A stretch of DNA of 64,000 nucleotides from Chitinophaga sp. (GTDB taxonomy: Bacteria; Bacteroidota; Bacteroidia; Chitinophagales; Chitinophagaceae), in the NCBI RefSeq assembly GCF_017745275.1, contig NZ_JAGHZS010000004.1, forward strand, positions 62,001 to 126,000. The letters are read 5' to 3'. How positions within the stretch are numbered: the first letter of the stretch is position 1; each line of letters opens with the position of its first letter. The notes under the pieces were generated by a model. The model was not told the DNA's origin and did not search any database. It worked only from the letters and a program-made list of their open reading frames with translations. Both the position numbers and the translations under genes were made by a program. Shown here in pieces: positions 17,700 through 26,879 of the stretch.

Positions 17700-18344
17700 T
17701 TATGCCGGATGATAAGTACGTGCAATCACGCCTTTCGGAAACACCTTCACATCCACTAATTTCAGGTAAAGCGGCGCAATAAGCTCGCTGAATATTGGCA
17801 TCCCTGCTCCAATGGCAACCGGGTGGGTGACTAAATGATATTCATCTATCAGGCCGGTGGCAATCAGGCTGCGCATAAATCCCGCACCTCCGTGTGCAAG
17901 AATAGGATTACCTGGTTCTGCTTTAAGTTCCCGGATGCCCTTGGCTAAATCACCGGTAAAAATCCGTGGCGAAGCCCAGGAAGCAGCAGCAGGTGATTGT
18001 TCTACCGCTGGCTGTACACCGGTAGCGGTATCATATTGCCGGGCACTTTTTAAGGCGTTGGTAGTGTCGGCTGCATCAAAACCAGCCATTCCTTTGCGGG
18101 TAAACACTGCCTTGGGAGCGGCATTCATGGGCTCTGCAACAGGCAGGTTGGAAGTTGGCCAGTAAGACGCCATATCATTAAAGCTTTTGCGGCCCATCGC
18201 GTGAACTCCCGCTGTCCGGATAAGTTCGCACACCCAGGCGGCTGATTCGGTGTCACCTGTTTTGAAGAGCCAATCCATTTCCCCGTTGGGACCGGCAACA
18301 AACCCGTCGCTGGTCATTGACATTTTCATCATTAATTTTCTCAT
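17700..18344 (-). CDS. Dihydrofolate reductase family (RibD C-terminal-like) protein
   Basis: Protein of 214 residues resembling the RibD C-terminal / DHFR-like family: MMKMSMTSDGFVAGPNGEMDWLF at the N-terminus, a nucleotide-loop region HAMGRKSFNDMASYWP, ILAHGGAGFMRSLI, and IDEYHLVTHPVAIGAGMPIF near the C-terminus. The start at 18344 is chosen because the extra ten upstream codons are not family-like. Members are NADPH-binding but usually of unknown substrate; in Bacteroidota they are common as single genes. It is transcribed alone. Confidence 0.85.
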   Translation of the reverse strand: MRKLMMKMSMTSDGFVAGPNGEMDWLFKTGDTESAAWVCELIRTAGVHAMGRKSFNDMASYWPTSNLPVAEPMNAAPKAVFTRKGMAGFDAADTTNALKSARQYDTATGVQPAVEQSPAAASWASPRIFTGDLAKGIRELKAEPGNPILAHGGAGFMRSLIATGLIDEYHLVTHPVAIGAGMPIFSELIAPLYLKLVDVKVFPKGVIARTYHPA

Positions 18345-18447
18345 GACGTAAAGATTTATCCAAATGTAGCTCACCCTTATTTAGCAAGCGAGGGGGCAAA
18401 GAGACAATTTAAGGGGCGATTTACGACAATCAAAAGAAATCAAGTGG

Positions 18448-19122
18448 CTATACTGCTTCCGTCACTTTCTTCGGCGCAAATTGTTTACGGTATTTCCGGA
18501 TCGTGATATTGATCACCACCAATCCCACGATGGCAGGAGCTGTCCAGACAATCAGTCCGGGTAAAAAATGAACATTCACCACCAGGAAAGCCGTTACGGT
18601 AGCAATATACGCAGCGGACATCCCGGAAATATGTGTAAAGAACCAGTCTTGTTTTTCTTTGGGAGATACATAAAACTTGCGGACATCTCTTACTACGCTT
18701 TGCAGGCCGATGCCACCAAACAAAATGGCAACATAGCCCAACGTAGCATGCTGGCTGATAATAACCACGACTCCCCATACGGTGAGCCAGAGATTGAAGG
18801 CCCCGCCGATACCGTTAATCAGATAATCCGGCCAGCCCATACGCAGGCCCTGGTATAGTTTCTTCAGGTACAATGCCCGGTATCCCCGCAACAATTGATG
18901 ATAACTAAAGAAGCCCACCATCAGCAAAAAGGTCAGTGATTTGAGCAGCGCCATGCCCACGGCTGTGATAAAAACAATGGTCATACCTACAGTAAAAAGT
19001 TTTCCATTCAGGCGATGTGCGCGTCCGCCCTTTTTGGTGAGGGAGGCAAAAGAGCCGGTAATCAATGCCAGGGTACCACCGATGATGTGCAGGATAAGAA
19101 GTGTCTGGAACAGGTGTTGCAT
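18448..19122 (-). CDS. DUF2306-type integral membrane protein
   Basis: Membrane protein of 224 residues with about six or seven hydrophobic helices. The opening MQHLFQTLLILHIIGGTLALITGSFA and the following GGRAHRLNGKLF match DUF2306-like proteins, which carry conserved histidines in helices (HIIGG, HRLNG, HISGM). The start is set at 19122, the first ATG; a TTG 12 codons upstream would be non-canonical. No function is known for the family. Next upstream on the same strand is a LytTR regulator whose 3' end is 120 bp away. Confidence 0.7.
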   Translation of the reverse strand: MQHLFQTLLILHIIGGTLALITGSFASLTKKGGRAHRLNGKLFTVGMTIVFITAVGMALLKSLTFLLMVGFFSYHQLLRGYRALYLKKLYQGLRMGWPDYLINGIGGAFNLWLTVWGVVVIISQHATLGYVAILFGGIGLQSVVRDVRKFYVSPKEKQDWFFTHISGMSAAYIATVTAFLVVNVHFLPGLIVWTAPAIVGLVVINITIRKYRKQFAPKKVTEAV

Positions 19123-19196
19123 ACAAAAAATCGTTTCTGCAAAAATGAACTGTTCCAACGGGTTTATTTTTCAAAAGGGGCTACCAGTAAGCTTCC

Positions 19197-19243
19197 GGGG
19201 TGAATGGAAAAGCATTCCGGGGTAAAGGGGTGAATGGAAAAGC
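19197..19243. repeat. 17-bp direct repeat downstream of LytTR gene
   Basis: Two identical 17-bp copies (GGGGTGAATGGAAAAGC at 19197-19213 and 19227-19243), offset by 30 bp. The second touches the stop codon of the LytTR gene. Either a small duplication or a protein-binding repeat. Confidence 0.6.
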
Positions 19244-20169
19244 TATTGTAACCGATCCGACAATTCCCGGTGCAGGTTTCTCGATACCGGCACCTCCACC
19301 GGCATCAGTTGCAGCCGTAATTTATAACCCGCAGCATTCCCGCTGATACCTTCTACCCGGTTCAGGTTGACCAGCCAGGTACGGTGACAGCGAAAAAAAT
19401 GCGCCTTTCCTTCCAGGCTTTCAGCCGCCCCTTTCAGCGTACCACGTATCAATACCTGCTTCAGGGTGGCTTCACTTTCGTAAAACACCCGGATATAGTT
19501 ATCCGCCGCTTCTATACAGATTAATTGCGCCGCCTCCAGCGTAAGATCATCTTTAGACTGCTCCGCAGGTATACGTATCGTGTTTAACGCCATGGAAAGA
19601 GGCTCCGGCGCCTCCTGCTTCTTTTCCTGTACATGTGCATTCATCAGCGCTGCTTCACCGGCGTACTTACGTTGCCACTTCAGTTGATTATATAATATTA
19701 ATACCGTAAGTGGAATTATGCTGACGGCAATCGTCATTCCGCCGAATAACAGCATTGCCCGCAGGGAAAATCCGGCATGCAGGTGAAAGCGGGAATACAG
19801 AAAATTACAGATGGCCACAAAGAAGACAGTTATCAGCATCATGCCCATCTGCCGGCCCACTGTCCAGGCAGATTCATCGAATGCCCGTGGGAATAAGCGG
19901 GGAATGCTCCAGATACAGGTAAACATCACCACAAGGGTAACTGCTCCATAACCTGCACAAACAAGCAGCAGCGGGCCGGGTGAATAACCAGCCAAACCAA
20001 ATGGTTGAAACAGGGAAAGGAAAATAAAAACAAACAAGCCAAAAGCCAGAGATGATGCGCGCTTCCGTTTAATATCCGGGTAACCTGGGAATGGTAGTCG
20101 TAGAAAATTCACTGATATAAGATTGCTGATAGGCGAATATAAGTGATTTCCGGATTTTCGTTCGATCAC
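19243..20169 (-). CDS. LytTR-family membrane-bound transcriptional regulator
   Basis: Protein of 308 residues with four N-terminal membrane helices (about residues 38-170, e.g. LAFGLFVFIFLSLFQPFGLA). A cytoplasmic linker leads to a LytTR DNA-binding domain at about 205-305, with LICIEAADNYIRVFYE and FFRCHRTWLVNLNRVEGI. There is no receiver domain, so the membrane part is probably the sensor. Translation apparently starts at GTG, because no in-frame ATG precedes the first membrane helix. Targets are unknown; the DUF2306 gene just downstream is a candidate. Confidence 0.85.
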   Translation of the reverse strand: MIERKSGNHLYSPISNLISVNFLRLPFPGYPDIKRKRASSLAFGLFVFIFLSLFQPFGLAGYSPGPLLLVCAGYGAVTLVVMFTCIWSIPRLFPRAFDESAWTVGRQMGMMLITVFFVAICNFLYSRFHLHAGFSLRAMLLFGGMTIAVSIIPLTVLILYNQLKWQRKYAGEAALMNAHVQEKKQEAPEPLSMALNTIRIPAEQSKDDLTLEAAQLICIEAADNYIRVFYESEATLKQVLIRGTLKGAAESLEGKAHFFRCHRTWLVNLNRVEGISGNAAGYKLRLQLMPVEVPVSRNLHRELSDRLQ

Positions 20170-20184
20170 TGCAGCCTATATCAA

Positions 20185-20220
20185 AGCAGCGGGGGCCGGG
20201 CTTTAAAAACACCCGCTGCT
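20185..20220 (-). terminator. Terminator of NmrA gene (minus strand)
   Basis: 9-bp GC arms (20185-20193 and 20212-20220) with an 18-nt loop, directly after the NmrA-family gene on the minus strand. Confidence 0.6.
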
Positions 20221-20227
20221 GTTTCTG

Positions 20228-21112
20228 TTATACCACTCCACTGTTCCGGGCCTTTATTTTAGCCGCTCCTTTTTTCCGTAGCCAGGCGTCGAATGTCAGT
20301 AGTCCCGGATGGATTTTCCGCAGGCTTGCTTCGTCCGCCCTCGTAGTTTTGTTGGCGTTCAGAACTTCGTAGCCTTTGGCAAACCGTGGATTTAGCTGCC
20401 GCAGCTTTTCCATGGGGAGCTGTTCATACTTCATCTCCAGACCGGTAGTTTGGCTCATAGCTTCCGCCATTTGAACAGGCGTTAGGGTATCTCCTGCCAG
20501 TTCAAGGACCTGGTGATTAAACCGGTCGGGGTGTGCAAAGGCCAGTGCTGCCAGTTGCCCGATATCCTCCAGTGCAATTAACTGCATTTGTGTGGTGGGA
20601 TAAGCAGCAGTAATAAATGAGGATCCCTGTACGCCGAACCGCGGGTCCAGGAAATTTTCCATGAAAGCAGACGGCCGCAATATGGTATAGGAAATCCCTG
20701 AATGACGGATATACTTTTCAACGGCTGCTTTCTCCAGCTGTATCCCGGTTTCTTCCGCCTGGTCCACGCCAATGGCGGAACTATATACCAGGTGCGTCAC
20801 CTGATGCGCTTGGGCTGCGTCGGTCACATTTTTACCGGCCTGTGTTTCATCCTGGTTGTTGGCTAACGGTCCCGGATGTACGCTGAATACACCATATACT
20901 CCTTCCATCGCTTCATCAAGGGAAGCCCTGTTGCCCAGGTCTCCGGCTTTCATCTCCACCCCCATTGCCATCAGTTCCCGGGCGGCGGCGCTGGTGGTAT
21001 CGCGGGTAAATCCGCGCACCAACCACCCGGCGGATAACAGGGCGCGTGCTACTGCCCCACCCTGCTGGCCCGTAGCGCCGGTCACTAAAATAATGCGTTT
21101 GCTGTTTTGCAT
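20228..21112 (-). CDS. NmrA-family NAD(P)-binding protein
   Basis: Protein of 294 residues with an N-terminal Rossmann fold: IILVTGATGQQGGAVARALL carries the GxxGxxG dinucleotide motif, and VYSSAIGVDQ and YTILRPSAFMENF are typical of NmrA/HSCARG-type atypical short-chain dehydrogenases. Start chosen at 21112, 17 codons inside the longest frame, because the motif then lies about 12 residues from the N-terminus as in relatives. It is either a redox sensor or a reductase/isomerase. The divergent-looking AraC gene beyond 21171 is on the same strand and ends 59 bp upstream. Confidence 0.85.
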   Translation of the reverse strand: MQNSKRIILVTGATGQQGGAVARALLSAGWLVRGFTRDTTSAAARELMAMGVEMKAGDLGNRASLDEAMEGVYGVFSVHPGPLANNQDETQAGKNVTDAAQAHQVTHLVYSSAIGVDQAEETGIQLEKAAVEKYIRHSGISYTILRPSAFMENFLDPRFGVQGSSFITAAYPTTQMQLIALEDIGQLAALAFAHPDRFNHQVLELAGDTLTPVQMAEAMSQTTGLEMKYEQLPMEKLRQLNPRFAKGYEVLNANKTTRADEASLRKIHPGLLTFDAWLRKKGAAKIKARNSGVV

Positions 21113-21170
21113 AAGATAACTTTGAATGTATAGATTCAAAATTACCATCGCGCCCTTTCTCAAAATTGTA

Positions 21171-21965
21171 TCAGACCGACATTATCGGGTGCTGCCGGTA
21201 ACAGCAGTCCTGGTAATTTTTAGGATTCACCCCGGTAAATTGCTTAAAGTCGCTGATGAAATGCGATTGGTCATAATACCCCGCAAGGAGGGCTACATCT
21301 GTCAGGCGCCGGGAAGGATGTGCGGCAATGAGTTGTTTGGCTTTTTCAAAACGGGAAATTTGCAGAAAGCGACGAATGCTGACCCCGATATATCGTTTGA
21401 AATTCCGTTCTATCTGCCGTTCACTGAGCGGTAGCTGCTTCACTTGCTTGAAAGGAGTAGCTGCTACATTATTTTTGATACTGTCGGCCAGCCCGAAAAT
21501 AAGCTGATGCGACGAATGCGGGGCGATGAACCTCTCCAGCAAAAATGTTTCAAACATGGCTGCCCGTGCGGTAAAAGACAAGGGCTGCATCTGCCCATAC
21601 AGCTGGTGCAATTTGTTGCCGAAAAGATCTTCTCCGCTGATGGCGCCATCATTCAATTCGTACATGGGCTGTTTGGTAAACACACTCAGGCCATAAGGAG
21701 TGAAGCTGACGAAAAATTTATCTGCCGGCGCGGAGTGATTCATCATGGGGCTAAATCTGACAATTCTTTCCTTCACTCCCAGCAAACCTGTTTTCAGTGG
21801 TTGTCCATCATAAAAAGTGTTGCAATCAAAATCCATGATAAAAGAAGTACTCAGCCGGGAATAAATAGATTTAAACAAGGTTCCTGCGCCGTCTAATTGA
21901 ACAAAATATTCAACGTAAGGTGCTAATAGCTGGTGCCGTGGTTGGGCAAACTGGTAGTTAAACAT
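21171..21965 (-). CDS. AraC-family transcriptional regulator
   Basis: Protein of 264 residues when started at 21965 (MFNYQFAQPRHQLLAPYVEYFVQLDG). Its N-terminal half is the sensor region of Bacteroidota AraC proteins, followed by the HTH_18 module: LPLSERQIERNFKRYIGVSIRRFLQISRFEKAKQLI and DVALLAGYYDQSHFISDFKQFTG. It probably controls the adjacent NmrA gene, 59 bp downstream on the same strand; that is inference from position. Confidence 0.85.
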   Translation of the reverse strand: MFNYQFAQPRHQLLAPYVEYFVQLDGAGTLFKSIYSRLSTSFIMDFDCNTFYDGQPLKTGLLGVKERIVRFSPMMNHSAPADKFFVSFTPYGLSVFTKQPMYELNDGAISGEDLFGNKLHQLYGQMQPLSFTARAAMFETFLLERFIAPHSSHQLIFGLADSIKNNVAATPFKQVKQLPLSERQIERNFKRYIGVSIRRFLQISRFEKAKQLIAAHPSRRLTDVALLAGYYDQSHFISDFKQFTGVNPKNYQDCCYRQHPIMSV

Positions 21966-22078
21966 GGCCGCGTGATTTCGATGATAGGATGGAAAGCCGG
22001 GTAGATGTACTGCAATAAAGGTAATAAAAATACCGCCAATGCCCACCATCCACCCGCTCCGCAGTCAGCGTAGCAACG

Positions 22079-22711
22079 CTACCACCGCAGCGATTCCACA
22101 AAAAAAGATCCGTTTTCCATCAGCGCGTCAAAGAATACAGGCTTGGTATCCAGCCGGTTCCAGTCTCTCTGGAGTTCACATGCAAACTGTGTAACAGAAG
22201 ATAATTGTACGCCGGCTTGCTCCATTCTTCTCAATGCTGTTTCATGAGCGATGGTTGACGTGCCTCCTACCGCATCTACAATAGTATATACCTCATAACC
22301 TTCTTTCAGAAGATCCAGTGCAGGGAAGCATAAACAAACTTCTGTCCACAACGCACAAATGACCAGCTTCTTTTTTCCAAGTGCTTTTACGGCATCCTGA
22401 AATCCTTTGTCTTCCCATGAATTGACTGTTGTACGATCAATTTCCTTTACATCCTGTAATACGGCTTTGAGATGTTTGATAGTGGGTTTATTGATACCGC
22501 TTTCTACATTAACGGTAGTAAGAATGACGGGGAGGTTGAAGCCTTTGGCAAGTTTGGCCACCGTGACAATATTCTTTACGAGTTGTTCATGATCCATCGA
22601 TCTGACGGAATTTACCTGCAATGGCTGATAGTCGATCAGGATAAGGGCTGAATTCCGCGGAGATATCAAATGATCAGTTTTAGGATCTCTGATAGGTACG
22701 ATACTGCTCAT
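22079..22711 (-). CDS. Isochorismatase-like (cysteine hydrolase) family protein
   Basis: Cytoplasmic enzyme of 210 residues. The start at 22711 is chosen because the 43 upstream codons do not resemble the family. The catalytic triad can be read as Asp27 in ALILIDYQP, a Lys in the middle region, and Cys126 in LWTEVCLCFPALD, which is closest to the YcaC-type hydrolases. The true substrate of this group is unknown. The gene is divergent from the ChrB-AraC fusion gene, with 189 bp between the starts that must hold both promoters. Confidence 0.85.
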   Translation of the reverse strand: MSSIVPIRDPKTDHLISPRNSALILIDYQPLQVNSVRSMDHEQLVKNIVTVAKLAKGFNLPVILTTVNVESGINKPTIKHLKAVLQDVKEIDRTTVNSWEDKGFQDAVKALGKKKLVICALWTEVCLCFPALDLLKEGYEVYTIVDAVGGTSTIAHETALRRMEQAGVQLSSVTQFACELQRDWNRLDTKPVFFDALMENGSFFVESLRW

Positions 22712-22900
22712 TTTAATATTTTTAAAGATGAATGAATCGGATCGCTTTGGGAAAGCGCTGGTGCTATAAGAAAACAGCGCAATTCGCTTTTCTGTTCTAT
22801 GAAAGTCTGCCTGGAGCAAATATTTCCGGCATTGCGCCATATGCCATCGATAAATTGCGCAAACAACATTAAATTACAGCCCTTACCAAGCAACTGCTTT

Positions 22901-23749
22901 ATGAAATGGATCACCCGTGAACGCCCTAAAATAGACCGATTGGCTTGTCCGTGGCTGATCAAAAGATTTGTTGATACAGAAGCTACATTTATCTACGCGC
23001 CTTTCAACGAGGTACTTTCCCGGTCAGTGGCCGAGAACGCGATCCCATTTGATATTGCAGGTGTTGAATACACCCATTACGAGGACCAGTGTACTTTCGA
23101 CTACATTATCAAAAAGCATAACATTGAAGATCCTGCAGTGCTTATAATGGCTCCCATTGTGCGTGGTGCGGACACCGACCGCCATGATCTGGCCACACAG
23201 GCATCCGGTTTATGGGCCATTTCAGCAGGGTTGGCATATAATGAGCCGGAAGACCAGGCACTACTGGAAAAAGGCATGTTGCTATATGATGCCCTCTACA
23301 GTTGGGCGAAATATCTTCAGCATGTAAAACATACCCAGCAGCCATTTGAACACCAGCTGATGGACATCTTTAAAAAATTTCTTGAGCAGGAAAAAGACAG
23401 CAGGAAAATACCTGGCTGGGCGAAAGAACTGAAAGAAATCATCCAGGACCAGATCGACACAAACCTCAACCTTAGCCTGAAAGGCTTATCAGAAACGTTG
23501 CAGGTACATCCGGCATATTTATCACGGGAGTTTTCAAAGTATTTTGACGACTTATCATTCGGTGATTATATCCGCAAGCTCCGGATCGATAAGGCGGTTC
23601 AGCTGTTAAGCACTACCGACCATTCACTAACGGAAATTGCTTATCTCACGGGGTTTTCGGACCAGAGCCATTTTACCAGGATCTTTAAGAAGTTTAGCGG
23701 CAAGAGCCCTTCGGCTTATAAAAAGGAATTGATGAAAAGTAAAAAATAG
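22901..23749 (+). CDS. ChrB C-terminal domain fused to AraC HTH (candidate chromate-responsive regulator)
   Basis: Protein of 282 residues. Residues 1-135 form the chromate-resistance ChrB C-terminal domain, starting MKWITRERPKIDRLACPWLIKRFVD and containing VEYTHYEDQCTFDYII and RGADTDRHDL. Residues ~170-280 form an AraC-type double HTH (LSLKGLSETLQVHPAYLSREFSKYF, then TEIAYLTGFSDQSHFTRIFKKFSG). The start at 22901 aligns exactly with that of the free ChrB gene 71 bp downstream of its stop, which supports it. It probably senses oxyanion or redox stress and activates chrBA; this is inference from the fusion and the gene order. Confidence 0.88.
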   Translation: MKWITRERPKIDRLACPWLIKRFVDTEATFIYAPFNEVLSRSVAENAIPFDIAGVEYTHYEDQCTFDYIIKKHNIEDPAVLIMAPIVRGADTDRHDLATQASGLWAISAGLAYNEPEDQALLEKGMLLYDALYSWAKYLQHVKHTQQPFEHQLMDIFKKFLEQEKDSRKIPGWAKELKEIIQDQIDTNLNLSLKGLSETLQVHPAYLSREFSKYFDDLSFGDYIRKLRIDKAVQLLSTTDHSLTEIAYLTGFSDQSHFTRIFKKFSGKSPSAYKKELMKSKK

Positions 23750-23819
23750 ACCAAACCTTATTTTTCATTCTATTTTTTGGTGGTTGGTAATATGAACTTG
23801 CGGCTATAAATCCAACACC

Positions 23820-24287
23820 ATGAAATGGATTACGCGTGAGCATCCGAAAATAGACCGCATCGCCTGTCCGTGGCTGATATCCCGCTTTATCGATCCCGAT
23901 GCGGAAATCATCTATGTACCCACCGACCAGGTACTCAAAAAAGCAAAGGAATATAATGCCATTCCCTTTGATATCCCCGGCGTGGAACACTCCCACGAAG
24001 GAGAATACTGTTCGTTCGATTACTTCATTAAAAGATATAAACCGGATGATCCCGTACTGCAACAATTAGCGGTCATCGTTCGCGCTGCTGATACCGACCG
24101 TTTTGACCTGGCGCCGCAGGCAGCAGGACTATGGGCAATCTCCGCCGGTCTGTCGTATAACCACCCCGATGACTACGAACTATTGGAGATCGGCAAAAAA
24201 ATGTACGATGCCCTTTACAGTTGGGCGAAGTACCGGCAAACTGAGAAACATAACTGGACTCAAACATCCCCTCAAAATGAACAGTAA
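23820..24287 (+). CDS. chrB: Chromate resistance protein, ChrB C-terminal domain
   Basis: Single-domain protein of 155 residues, starting MKWITREHPKIDRIACPWLI and clearly paralogous to the N-terminal half of the upstream fusion protein. Conserved Cys in IACPW and EYCSFDYF, histidines in VEHSHEGE and the acidic RAADTDRFDL could coordinate a metal. ChrB domains occur with ChrA pumps, and full-length ChrB of Proteobacteria regulates chrA; the role of the isolated C-terminal domain is not settled. It overlaps the chrA start by 11 bp, so the two are translationally coupled. Confidence 0.88.
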   Translation: MKWITREHPKIDRIACPWLISRFIDPDAEIIYVPTDQVLKKAKEYNAIPFDIPGVEHSHEGEYCSFDYFIKRYKPDDPVLQQLAVIVRAADTDRFDLAPQAAGLWAISAGLSYNHPDDYELLEIGKKMYDALYSWAKYRQTEKHNWTQTSPQNEQ

Positions 24288-25455
24288 TAAAGCAACAGCG
24301 CCGTATAGCCTGCGTGACCTTATCGGCTATTTCTTAAAACTGGGTACCTGGGGCTTCGGTGGCCCCGTTGCCCTTGCTGGTTATATGCACCGCGACCTGG
24401 TGGAAGATAAACAATGGATCAGCGAGGAAGAGTATAAAGAGGGCTTAACACTGGCGCAATTAGCTCCCGGCCCTTTAGCCGCGCAACTGGGGATATACCT
24501 CGGGTATGTTCACTATCGCCTGCTGGGGGCTACACTCGCCGGACTGGCATTTGTACTGCCTTCCTTCCTGATGGTGTTGGCGCTTGGATTTATCTATGTC
24601 CATTGGCAGGGCATTCCATGGATGCAGGCCGTTTTTTATGGTGTAGGCGCAGCTGTAATTGGTATCATCGGCACCAGTGCCTGGAAACTGACCCGCAAAT
24701 CTGTTGGCAGCAGTAAGGTGCTGATGACGATATATATCCTGGCTGCAGTGTATACCGTATGGCAGGAAAACGAAAACATCTGGTTATTTCTTGGCGCGGG
24801 AGTACTTTACTGGTTTTTAAAAGCGCCGCCTGGCATACTATCTTTTCTTCGCAAAGCCGCCAGGAGCCCCAAATTACTCCTACCACCCATATTATTGAAT
24901 ATCCCCGCTGCTACCTCCGGTAAAACGCTCTGGCAAATATTGTTTTACTTTACGAAAGCGGGCGCTTTTGTATTTGGCAGTGGTCTCGCGATCGTTCCAT
25001 TCCTCTACGGCGGCGTGGTAAAAGAATATGGCTGGCTGAATGAACAACAATTCCTGGATGCCGTTGCAGTGGCAATGATCACGCCCGGGCCAGTAGTGAT
25101 AACAGTGGGCTTTATCGGATATCTAACAGCCGGCTTCCCGGGCGCCTGTGTGGCAGCATTTGGAACTTTTTTTCCTTGCTACCTGTTTACCGTACTACCG
25201 GCACCGTATTTTAGAAAATATGGTAAACATCCCGGTATCAAAGCCTTTGTTGATGGTGTTACGGCGGCAGCGATTGGTGCCATTTCAGGGGCAGTGATTG
25301 TACTGGCAAAGAGATCACTCATAGATGTATATACTATTACTATTGCGTTAATAACAGCGTTTGTTCTCTGGCGATTCAAAAAAATACCGGAGCCAATTAT
25401 TATTTTAGCCGGGGCTGCTATCGGATTGCTACTGAAAACACTTTTGAAAACATAA
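24277..25455 (+). CDS. chrA: Chromate efflux transporter ChrA
   Basis: Membrane protein of 392 residues of the CHR family, with two homologous halves. Each half opens with the family motif: LKLGTWGFGGPVALAGYM at about 19-36 and TKAGAFVFGSGLAIVPFLYGG at about 224-244. Repeated APGPLAAQLG and TPGPVVITVGFIGY segments are typical. The start at 24277 gives the usual CHR N-terminus and overlaps chrB by 11 bp. It exports chromate from the cytoplasm. The TolC gene of the following RND pump begins 27 bp downstream, so read-through into that pump is likely. Confidence 0.93.
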   Translation: MNSNKATAPYSLRDLIGYFLKLGTWGFGGPVALAGYMHRDLVEDKQWISEEEYKEGLTLAQLAPGPLAAQLGIYLGYVHYRLLGATLAGLAFVLPSFLMVLALGFIYVHWQGIPWMQAVFYGVGAAVIGIIGTSAWKLTRKSVGSSKVLMTIYILAAVYTVWQENENIWLFLGAGVLYWFLKAPPGILSFLRKAARSPKLLLPPILLNIPAATSGKTLWQILFYFTKAGAFVFGSGLAIVPFLYGGVVKEYGWLNEQQFLDAVAVAMITPGPVVITVGFIGYLTAGFPGACVAAFGTFFPCYLFTVLPAPYFRKYGKHPGIKAFVDGVTAAAIGAISGAVIVLAKRSLIDVYTITIALITAFVLWRFKKIPEPIIILAGAAIGLLLKTLLKT

Positions 25456-25482
25456 ACACCGCTTGCTATAAATATTTGTTGA

Positions 25483-26862
25483 ATGAATGCTTCTTATAAA
25501 AAGAACATGATACTGGGTACAGCCCTCCTACTGTCCTACAACGTGTATGCACAAACGAAGTCGCTGCACATCAGGGATGTGCTGACACTCGTCCAATCCT
25601 CCCAGCCGCAGATGAGGTCTTATGAAGAGCAGGCCAGGAGCAGTCAGTATAACGTGAAGCTGGCCAGGAACACCCTGTTGCCTGATGTGAATATTGGGTA
25701 CCAGGCAGGATACGCCACCTACAACAATATCACCGGTATGAGTTACCCTGGATTGATACTGCCTATCAGCGGTCCGCCTTCTGCCGGTAATATTTATGAT
25801 CCCGTACCCGGTACCGCTGCCGGCGCTATGGTAAAATGGAATCCCATCACGTTTGGACAAAGAAGCGCCGCCATTGAAAAGGCTGCTGCGCAATATAAAC
25901 TGGCCAACAGCACTTATAACGATGTACTGTTTCGCCAGCAGTATACCGCGCTATCCGTTTACCTGGATGCCGTGTACCTGCAAAAGCTGATGCAAACATA
26001 CCAGGCCAACATTGACCGTACCAACACAGGATTGCAGCAATCGCTGGTTTTTACGAGAGAAGGATTACGCCCCGGTATTGACACTACACAATATCAATCG
26101 GCGTTAGCACAGGCAAAAACGGATCTGTTGATTGTACAGCGACAATACTACGCACAGGTAACAGAACTGACCCGGGTAACGGGATTGCCCGACTCTCCTG
26201 AAAATATTCTGCTGGCAGATACGTCGCTGCTCAGCCAGTTACCACAAATGAGCGATACCATTGCCGGTCCATCCGGTAACCCGGTATATCAATACTACCA
26301 GGTAAAGAAAGAATTTACACAAAGCTCGCTGAAAGAAATTTCGCGCGGCTGGCGGCCAAAGCTCGATTTGTGGGCCAATGCGTATGCAAGAGGCTCCGGC
26401 GTGAACGCCGGTGGTACTGTTGATAAAGCAGCAGGCTGGTCGCTTTCCCATAAAAATTATGGCGTTGGTGTGCAGATCAATTTTCCCATTCTTCAATTTT
26501 CAGACGTACAACTGAAAAAGAAGCAATACAGCGCAATGCTCAAAGCTGATGATGCACAACTGGATCAAATCCGCTTAAACCTGGAAAAGCAGAAAGCAGC
26601 CGCCCGGTACAACTATGATCAGAATATCCTGATTACACAACAGGCGCTGATACAGTCGAAGGCTGCCCGTTTTGCTTTCGACGGCTTAAAGCTGAGTTAC
26701 GCCAGTGGGTTGATCGACTTCACGCGGTTAATTCAGGGGCAATATGACTTACTGAAAGCAGAAACCGGAGAGGCCGGCGCTTTCCTGCAGGCCTGGCGTT
26801 CCCTGTTGGATATCGCAGTAGCAAACGGCCAGCTATCCACCTTTACAGACAATCTGAAATAA
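25483..26862 (+). CDS. TolC-family outer membrane efflux protein
   Basis: Outer-membrane channel of 459 residues, with a short signal peptide (MNASYKKNMILGTALLLSYNVYAQ) followed by two OEP repeats: the first from SLHIRDVLTLVQSSQPQM, the second from VYQYYQVKKEFTQSSLKEIS. It is first in a TolC-permease-adaptor trio spaced 17 bp and then overlapping. It lies 27 bp after chrA. The substrate of the pump is unknown. Confidence 0.92.
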   Translation: MNASYKKNMILGTALLLSYNVYAQTKSLHIRDVLTLVQSSQPQMRSYEEQARSSQYNVKLARNTLLPDVNIGYQAGYATYNNITGMSYPGLILPISGPPSAGNIYDPVPGTAAGAMVKWNPITFGQRSAAIEKAAAQYKLANSTYNDVLFRQQYTALSVYLDAVYLQKLMQTYQANIDRTNTGLQQSLVFTREGLRPGIDTTQYQSALAQAKTDLLIVQRQYYAQVTELTRVTGLPDSPENILLADTSLLSQLPQMSDTIAGPSGNPVYQYYQVKKEFTQSSLKEISRGWRPKLDLWANAYARGSGVNAGGTVDKAAGWSLSHKNYGVGVQINFPILQFSDVQLKKKQYSAMLKADDAQLDQIRLNLEKQKAAARYNYDQNILITQQALIQSKAARFAFDGLKLSYASGLIDFTRLIQGQYDLLKAETGEAGAFLQAWRSLLDIAVANGQLSTFTDNLK

Positions 26863-26879
26863 CGACATAAGCTAATATC

